A DNA stretch of 6,798 nt from Alphaproteobacteria bacterium (lineage in GTDB: Bacteria > Pseudomonadota > Alphaproteobacteria > UBA828). Position numbers and translations under genes: made by a program. The DNA is taken from positions 1 through 6,798 of the forward strand of contig JAPYQV010000151.1 in assembly GCA_029937205.1 (NCBI GenBank), given 5' to 3'. The number at the start of each line of letters is the position of its first letter. Position 1 is the first letter of the stretch. The notes beneath the pieces are model-generated. The model was not told where the DNA came from and ran no database searches. It saw only the letters and a program-made list of their open reading frames with translations. Below are positions 6,399-6,798 of the stretch, one piece after another.

Positions 6399-6798
6399 TC
6401 ATACGGCTAGATCGCCGACCGCCTTGACGCGCAGACGCACCGAGCCGCCCGGCATATAGGCGAGGGGGATTTCATCGACCTCGATGATCTCCACACTATC
6501 GGCGTTGGCGCCCGCTTCGATGGCGCGCGCGCGTGCTTCGCTCTTGGCCTTGTTGATCGAATTCTCGCGCCCGTCGGCATCGTAGGAAAACACCCGGTCA
6601 ACCTCGCCGCCGACCTGAGCGATGGCCGCACCAATGGCGTTGGCGACGCCGGAATACTGCGGCACATGCAGCTCCGAGACGCCCTTGAGATCGCGGTTGA
6701 TGAGCACGCTGCCGCCGCCGACAAGCACCACCGGAACATCGCTGGCGCTGGTCTTCATGCGGTCGATGGCTTCTTCCACCATGTGGTGGAGCTTGTCC
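6399..6798 (-). CDS. Hydantoinase/oxoprolinase (HyuA-type) family protein, C-terminal end (partial)
   Basis: The gene runs off the right edge; 132 residues plus a TGA stop are visible, and the reading frame stays open to the last base. The segment VPVVLVGGGSVLI, followed by ELHVPQYSGVANAIGAAIAQVGG, is the nucleotide-binding phosphate/adenosine part of the actin-like ATPase fold found at the C-terminal side of HyuA and oxoprolinase proteins. These enzymes use ATP to open hydantoin or 5-oxoproline rings. Only about 108 residues follow the VGGG motif and the protein ends in VRLRVKAVGDLAV. That suggests the short HyuA-like form typically found beside DUF917 genes and not the long enzyme with an extra C-terminal domain. 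It is the upstream gene of the - strand operon as seen here, 16 nt before the DUF917 gene. The substrate is unknown. Confidence 0.87.
   Translation of the reverse strand, partial: DKLHHMVEEAIDRMKTSASDVPVVLVGGGSVLINRDLKGVSELHVPQYSGVANAIGAAIAQVGGEVDRVFSYDADGRENSINKAKSEARARAIEAGANADSVEIIEVDEIPLAYMPGGSVRLRVKAVGDLAV

Noticed and set aside
6524..6537. Alternating GC run as a special DNA structure
   Set aside because: It is short, falls within Ala/Arg codons of the HyuA-type gene, and is ordinary for GC-rich coding DNA.

Overview
The window is GC-rich, gene-dense DNA with codon use strongly biased to G/C in the third position, TTG start codons and tightly packed operons. The protein families (PotABCD-type transporter, Tat-exported binding protein, paired hydantoinase/DUF917 genes) suggest an alphaproteobacterium. 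That placement is inference; there is no rRNA or tRNA to confirm it.

Two operons converge tail to tail. On the + strand (1-4280) the window opens with the last 23 codons of a DUF917-family gene. Four genes of a complete spermidine/putrescine-type ABC importer follow: two inner-membrane permeases, a Tat-exported periplasmic binding protein and an ATPase. A strong hairpin with a cUUCGg tetraloop separates the binding-protein gene from the ATPase gene. On the - strand (6798-4289, read right to left) lie the 3' end of a hydantoinase/oxoprolinase (HyuA-type) gene, a complete DUF917 (S-methyl-thiohydantoin desulfurase-type) gene and an M19-family dipeptidase gene. These are separated by 16 and 3 nt, so they almost certainly form one operon. 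Only 8 bp lie between the stop codons of the two operons.

The most informative observation is that the partial gene at the left edge and the complete DUF917 gene on the right end in the same kind of tail (14 of 23 residues identical, no gaps). The transporter is therefore flanked by two DUF917 paralogues in opposite orientation, which suggests a second hydantoinase/DUF917 module just outside the left edge. A reasonable reading is one catabolic locus. The importer brings in a small nitrogen compound, possibly cationic or a cyclic amide. The HyuA/DUF917 pair acts on a hydantoin-, thiohydantoin- or lactam-like ring, and the M19 enzyme cleaves a dipeptide or other amide. The actual substrate cannot be read from the sequence.

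No RNA genes, mobile elements, CRISPR arrays, transcriptional regulator or clear sigma-factor promoters were found. Both operons appear to start outside the window. No stretch of 300 bases lacks a gene; the longest gap is 90 bp.
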